The position numbers and the translations under genes are program-made. The notes under the pieces are model-generated. The model was given only the letters and a program-made list of their open reading frames with translations. It did no database searches and was not told the DNA's origin. DNA of 64,000 nucleotides from Flavobacteriales bacterium (GTDB lineage: Bacteria; Bacteroidota; Bacteroidia; Flavobacteriales_G; Salibacteraceae). This document shows, one piece after another, positions 60,795-64,000 of the stretch (position 1 is its first letter; each line of letters begins with the position of its first letter). The DNA lies in assembly GCA_013204105.1 (NCBI GenBank), contig JABMOM010000020.1:124001-188000 (forward strand), given 5' to 3'.

Positions 60795-61771
60795 GCCTCC
60801 TTTGTGCTGTGTGCTTATCGGCATGTCAAAAAGACCCTGCTATAGGTCCTGTAAGCAGCGATCCGTCTTTGAGTGACACCATTCAAGGTAGACGATTGCT
60901 GATTGGATGTGAAGGCAATTTTCAGTACAACAACGCTTCCATTACTGCTTATGGATTGGAAACCGGTGAAGTTGTGCAGAGGGTTTATGAAATAGAGAAC
61001 GACGCCTCGATTGGAGACATTTTACAATCGATCTATAGGAAGGGTGATTCATTGTTTGTGGTTATGAATAACTCTGGCCTGATAAGGATCCTGGCAGACA
61101 GTTCACTCAAACAAATTGGCATGATCGAGGGATTGAGTTCTCCGCGACATGTACATTTCATCGGATCAAATCTTATGTTGGTGAGTGACCTTTTCAGTCA
61201 ATTGATTTCAGTGGTGGACTTGAAATCTCTCCAGATCATACGGACCGTACCTGTTGGGCAGTGGGCGGAGATGTTTGGAGTGGCCGGAGGTAAGGTCATC
61301 ATAGCGGGCATGGGTGATAGTGTTTTACTCAGGCTCAACGAACAGCACAGCAGCATTGATTCCATCATTTCGCTAGAAATGGCGCCGGAACGGATCATTT
61401 CTTCAAAAGACAGCCTGTTAATCGCTGGAAATACTGAATATGGAAGCAAGTTGGCATGGTTGACGCCCAAAATGGAAGTAGTTTACACCGAATTAAGCTT
61501 CACGATTAATGGTTTGGCAATCCAAGGAAACTACGTTTACATTCTCGGAAAAAGCAGGGTGTTTGTGTACAATCTACAGCTCGTCCTAATAGGAGGGTGG
61601 AGGCATGATGCAAGCACTCCATACGCGCTATTCGCCAATGAGGACGGTGTTTTTATATCTGATGTTAAAGACTACATATCCAAAGGTGAAGTGCTCTACT
61701 TCGGACATGACCAAGAATTGATAGACCGAATCGAATGTGGGTACATTCCTCAGTCAATGATCTCCTTATGA
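60776..61771 (+). CDS. BtuG-like beta-propeller lipoprotein
   Basis: This 331-residue protein has a lipoprotein signal (LLCAVCLSACQKDP). Repeated blades follow with the pattern of YncE/DUF5074 propellers, such as RRLLIGCEGNFQYNNASITAYGL, IGDILQSIYRKGDSLFVVMNN and QLISVVDLKSLQIIRTVPVG. In Bacteroides the BtuG propeller caps BtuB and binds cobalamin very tightly at the cell surface. Gene order, lipoprotein anchor and riboswitch control all fit a BtuG role. The 19-bp overlap with the receptor gene suggests coupled translation. Confidence 0.82.
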   Translation: MGKAFIGLLCAVCLSACQKDPAIGPVSSDPSLSDTIQGRRLLIGCEGNFQYNNASITAYGLETGEVVQRVYEIENDASIGDILQSIYRKGDSLFVVMNNSGLIRILADSSLKQIGMIEGLSSPRHVHFIGSNLMLVSDLFSQLISVVDLKSLQIIRTVPVGQWAEMFGVAGGKVIIAGMGDSVLLRLNEQHSSIDSIISLEMAPERIISSKDSLLIAGNTEYGSKLAWLTPKMEVVYTELSFTINGLAIQGNYVYILGKSRVFVYNLQLVLIGGWRHDASTPYALFANEDGVFISDVKDYISKGEVLYFGHDQELIDRIECGYIPQSMISL

Positions 61772-61825
61772 ACATCGAATTGTGGCAATTATTCAACCCT
61801 TAATCCGTTGGTTACGTCTATTTCG

Positions 61826-61833
61826 TAAATTCG
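61826..61833 (+). promoter_or_regulatory. Promoter -7 element TAAATTCG for the second flanking lipoprotein gene
   Basis: It matches TAnnTTYG and ends 14 nt before ATG 61848. It lies inside the longer frame that opens at 61782, and it implies transcription apart from the B12 operon. Confidence 0.5.
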
Positions 61834-61847
61834 CTACCGCTTATCAT

Positions 61848-62693
61848 ATGCGCATGTTTAAGAACGTATCGATCATATTAGTTGTGTGTGGGCTGTTTGC
61901 GGCTTGCAAGGATCAGACGCCTATCGTGATTCAAAATCCGCCGCCGCCGCCTGTTCCATCTTCGCACATCATTGATAATTATTTCTACGCCCAATTTACT
62001 TACGGTAAGAAAGGGGACACGATGACCTATGAGGTGTTGGATGATAGCACTGCTTGGGGAGATTCCAATTTCGTCAACGTAGCCTTAGATATTCGAAACG
62101 AAGCTATTTTGGATACTACCGGAGCTTCTGAAGATCAGCTTGAGCCCCCTTACACTAAGCTAGGGTGGACATACGCACCGACAACTACCATGATCACTAA
62201 GCAGCTATATGACTATCGTTATGCGCCGCCTGGTGAAGAGCCTAGCTTGGAAGAATTGATTGATGCCACGCAGGACATCTTCAGTCTAAGCTTCCCATGG
62301 AGTACTGAGGACACATTGGCTGTATGGGATATTGATGACTACTTGAACCACCCGGTGGTAAAGGAAGGTCAGATCAAATGGGGTAGGATTGGTAACAACA
62401 CGTTTAACGATACCGTTTGGAACAATGATGCTCGAGAAGGTGTCGTGATTTCCTATATTGACACAGCTGGAATGGAATGGCGAAGTGATTTTTGGCCTAC
62501 GTTCCAACCCTATGGCTACTTCGTGATTGAGAAGCAACAAGCGAATCTGTCTGATGGCCAGTCCTATGACATCATTGAAGGTGAGTTCGCTGTAAGGCTG
62601 TACAATAAATTCCAGCAGTGGAAGGACATTCGTTACGGTAAATTTCGAATGCGTCTATACTCAGATATAGATTGGGGGCCTGAACCTCAATAA
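61848..62693 (+). CDS. Lipoprotein of unknown function, paralogue of the one at 55895-56722
   Basis: This 281-residue protein has a lipoprotein signal (LVVCGLFAACKDQ), followed by a Pro-rich stretch (QNPPPPPVPSS). Its NYFYAQFTYG start and its end DIIEGEFAVRLYNK ... GKFRMRL mirror the lipoprotein before the riboswitch, with a longer, divergent middle. No known family. It follows the BtuG-like gene by 76 bp and has its own promoter motif. The signal peptide decides the start: ATG 61848 or 61854. Confidence 0.75.
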   Translation: MRMFKNVSIILVVCGLFAACKDQTPIVIQNPPPPPVPSSHIIDNYFYAQFTYGKKGDTMTYEVLDDSTAWGDSNFVNVALDIRNEAILDTTGASEDQLEPPYTKLGWTYAPTTTMITKQLYDYRYAPPGEEPSLEELIDATQDIFSLSFPWSTEDTLAVWDIDDYLNHPVVKEGQIKWGRIGNNTFNDTVWNNDAREGVVISYIDTAGMEWRSDFWPTFQPYGYFVIEKQQANLSDGQSYDIIEGEFAVRLYNKFQQWKDIRYGKFRMRLYSDIDWGPEPQ

Positions 62694-62778
62694 TCAGCTA
62701 TATTCCTGCGTTTATTGCCTCCGTCGACGTGTTCAGCTAAATCAATGTTGCACAAGCCTGTAACATCTTGACATTGCT

Positions 62779-62786
62779 TAATTTCG
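62779..62786 (+). promoter_or_regulatory. Promoter -7 element TAATTTCG for the truncated gene at the right edge
   Basis: It matches TAnnTTYG and ends 18 nt before ATG 62805. Confidence 0.5.
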
Positions 62787-62804
62787 AGCGTCGCGCAGAC
62801 AGCC

Positions 62805-64000
62805 ATGATACGTCAGTTTTTCATTTTATTTCTTTTGAGCATTGGCTCAATGCAGCTTTTGGCGCAAGACCCAAACAACTTGGCTGTGGATGGAACCATC
62901 AAGGATGAGAATGGAGGTAGGATTACGGGAGCTGTCATTATCCTTATTCAAGACGGACAGGAACTCAAACGAGTTCAAACGGGAAAGAATGGCCGGTTTG
63001 ACCTTTACCTGGACTTTGGACACGAATTCCTCATCGAAATAACCAAGGCTACTTATGTAGCTAAGAAGCTCTATATCAATACGAATAATGTGCCCGATGA
63101 TGAACAAGCATGGGGTTATGAATTCGGGGGGTTTGTGGTAGACATGTTCAAGCGTATGGATGGGGTCGATTATTCCGTGCTTGAAAACCCGATCGGTAAG
63201 GTCTATTACGAGCCCAACGTAGAAAATTTTGTGGACGACCGTGTCTATACCCGCCAGATCAAACAAGAAATCGATCGCCTCGAAGACGCTCAGAAGGAAA
63301 GGGTCAAGCAGGAGGAAGAAAGGCTCAGGCGAATAGAAGAAGATTTTGACCTAGCTATCAAAGATGCCCAGCAGGCCATAAGTGATGGAGATTACCTGCT
63401 TGGTAAAGACAATGCGCTTGCTGCACAATCCATGAAGCCAGACTCAGAGATCCCGAAGCAATTGCTGCGGGAGGTTGAGGCAAGACTCGCGGATTCAGGT
63501 GCTAAAGATGACACCTACCAATCCATCCTTGCCTCAGCGGACCAGAGTTTTGGAAATAACTCGTTCAATGAAGCGATAGGATATTACAACCAAGCCTTAG
63601 GAGTAAAGCCAGATGAGACGTATCCAAAGCAGCGCATAGAGGAAAGCAGGAAACGACTTGAAGAGGAGCAGAACGCCAACGCCCAAGAATCCGCACTTGC
63701 TGCGAAGGAAAAGCAATATGCCAATTTGATTACCCAAGCAGATGGTGCGTTCGACCAGGATAAATTTCGTGACGCGAGAACGTACTATCAGCGTGCATTA
63801 GAACTAAAACAAGAGGAACACCCTAAACGACGATTGGCCCAAATCGACCAGAAAATTTCCGATGCCGCGAAAGCGCAGGAAGTTGCATTGAGCCAAGCAG
63901 TGATAGACGCTCAATACGCCGATAAAATTGACAAGGCGGATGCTACATTTAAGGCGGGTAACCTTGAAATGGCAAGAAGTCATTACCAATCAGCGTCAGA
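62805..64000 (+). CDS. Secreted carboxypeptidase-regulatory-like protein with charged TPR-like repeats (5' part)
   Basis: The frame is open from ATG 62805 to the window edge, giving 398 codons. A signal peptide (MIRQFFILFLLSIGSMQLLAQ) precedes a CarboxypepD_reg-like beta domain (about residues 28-95: VDGTIKDENGGRITGAVIILIQ ... KNGRFDLYLDFG). A Lys/Glu-rich helix follows, then repeats of about 60-70 residues of the form DQSFGNNSFNEAIGYYNQAL, DGAFDQDKFRDARTYYQRAL and DATFKAGNLEMARSHYQSA, which are TPR-like. Such proteins are common in Bacteroidota, probably in the periplasm, with unknown role. The 3' end is not in the window. Confidence 0.8.
   Translation, partial: MIRQFFILFLLSIGSMQLLAQDPNNLAVDGTIKDENGGRITGAVIILIQDGQELKRVQTGKNGRFDLYLDFGHEFLIEITKATYVAKKLYINTNNVPDDEQAWGYEFGGFVVDMFKRMDGVDYSVLENPIGKVYYEPNVENFVDDRVYTRQIKQEIDRLEDAQKERVKQEEERLRRIEEDFDLAIKDAQQAISDGDYLLGKDNALAAQSMKPDSEIPKQLLREVEARLADSGAKDDTYQSILASADQSFGNNSFNEAIGYYNQALGVKPDETYPKQRIEESRKRLEEEQNANAQESALAAKEKQYANLITQADGAFDQDKFRDARTYYQRALELKQEEHPKRRLAQIDQKISDAAKAQEVALSQAVIDAQYADKIDKADATFKAGNLEMARSHYQSAS

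Noticed and set aside
1-64000. tRNA, rRNA, CRISPR, prophage or insertion sequences
   Set aside because: Gaps between genes are short and contain no cloverleaf-like, repeat-spacer or transposase sequences that I could recognise by reading.

Overview
The window comes from a member of the Bacteroidota, most like a marine-type Flavobacteriales. The evidence is type IX secretion (T9SS) cargo with type A and type B C-terminal sorting domains, a PorP/SprF-family protein, SprB-type repeats, DUF6155, DUF4465 and DUF4197 proteins, and many starts preceded by the Bacteroidota promoter element TAnnTTTG or its variant TAnnTTCG. Genes are tightly packed on both strands. I see no rRNA, tRNA, CRISPR array, insertion sequence or prophage. 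The window is cut at both ends inside genes: an RlmI-like rRNA methyltransferase on the left and a repeat-rich secreted protein on the right.

Layout. 1-7.8 kb: rRNA methyltransferase tail, two unrecognised genes, an exported SGNH hydrolase, an O6-alkylguanine DNA repair protein, a DEAD-box RNA helicase, a SulP transporter with a long extra tail and an exported metallo-beta-lactamase-fold protein. 7.9-14.4 kb: a T9SS block with a SprB-repeat protein, its overlapping PorP/SprF partner and a secreted two-PDZ protein. 14.4-23.2 kb: fmt, a DUF6265 lipoprotein, a VIT1/CCC1 transporter, a nucleoid-associated protein, a three-gene polyamine operon (arginine decarboxylase, agmatinase, deoxyhypusine-synthase-like) and an ABC-F protein. 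23.3-25.3 kb: a candidate small RNA, a DUF6155 gene and an imelysin lipoprotein.

25.4-32.1 kb is a seven-gene operon on the minus strand: TetR regulator, TolC-like outer membrane protein, HlyD-like adaptor, two ABC ATPases and two ABC-2 permeases. It resembles E. coli cecR-ybhGFSR, but the ATPase is split in two and an outer membrane channel is added; a palindrome upstream of the regulator is a candidate operator. 32.2-37.5 kb: a LiaF-like membrane protein, then an ABC ATPase with a 1193-residue permease/M1-aminopeptidase fusion. 37.6-55.8 kb is mostly metabolism and envelope: DoxX, proline and acyl-CoA catabolism, secreted proteins, PnuC-Sua5-MFS, glycosyltransferases, LolD-like ATPase, PyrD and HMG-CoA lyase.

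55.9-62.7 kb is a vitamin B12 acquisition locus. A clear cobalamin riboswitch leads a four-gene overlapping operon: a DUF4465 T9SS protein, another secreted protein, a TonB-dependent receptor and a BtuG-like propeller lipoprotein. Two lipoproteins that look like paralogues of each other flank it on both sides.

Points most worth following are the unannotated small-RNA-like transcription unit at 23285-23410, the large group of genes whose promoter element ends only 4-8 nt before the start codon (possible leaderless mRNAs), and the B12 locus with its flanking lipoprotein pair.
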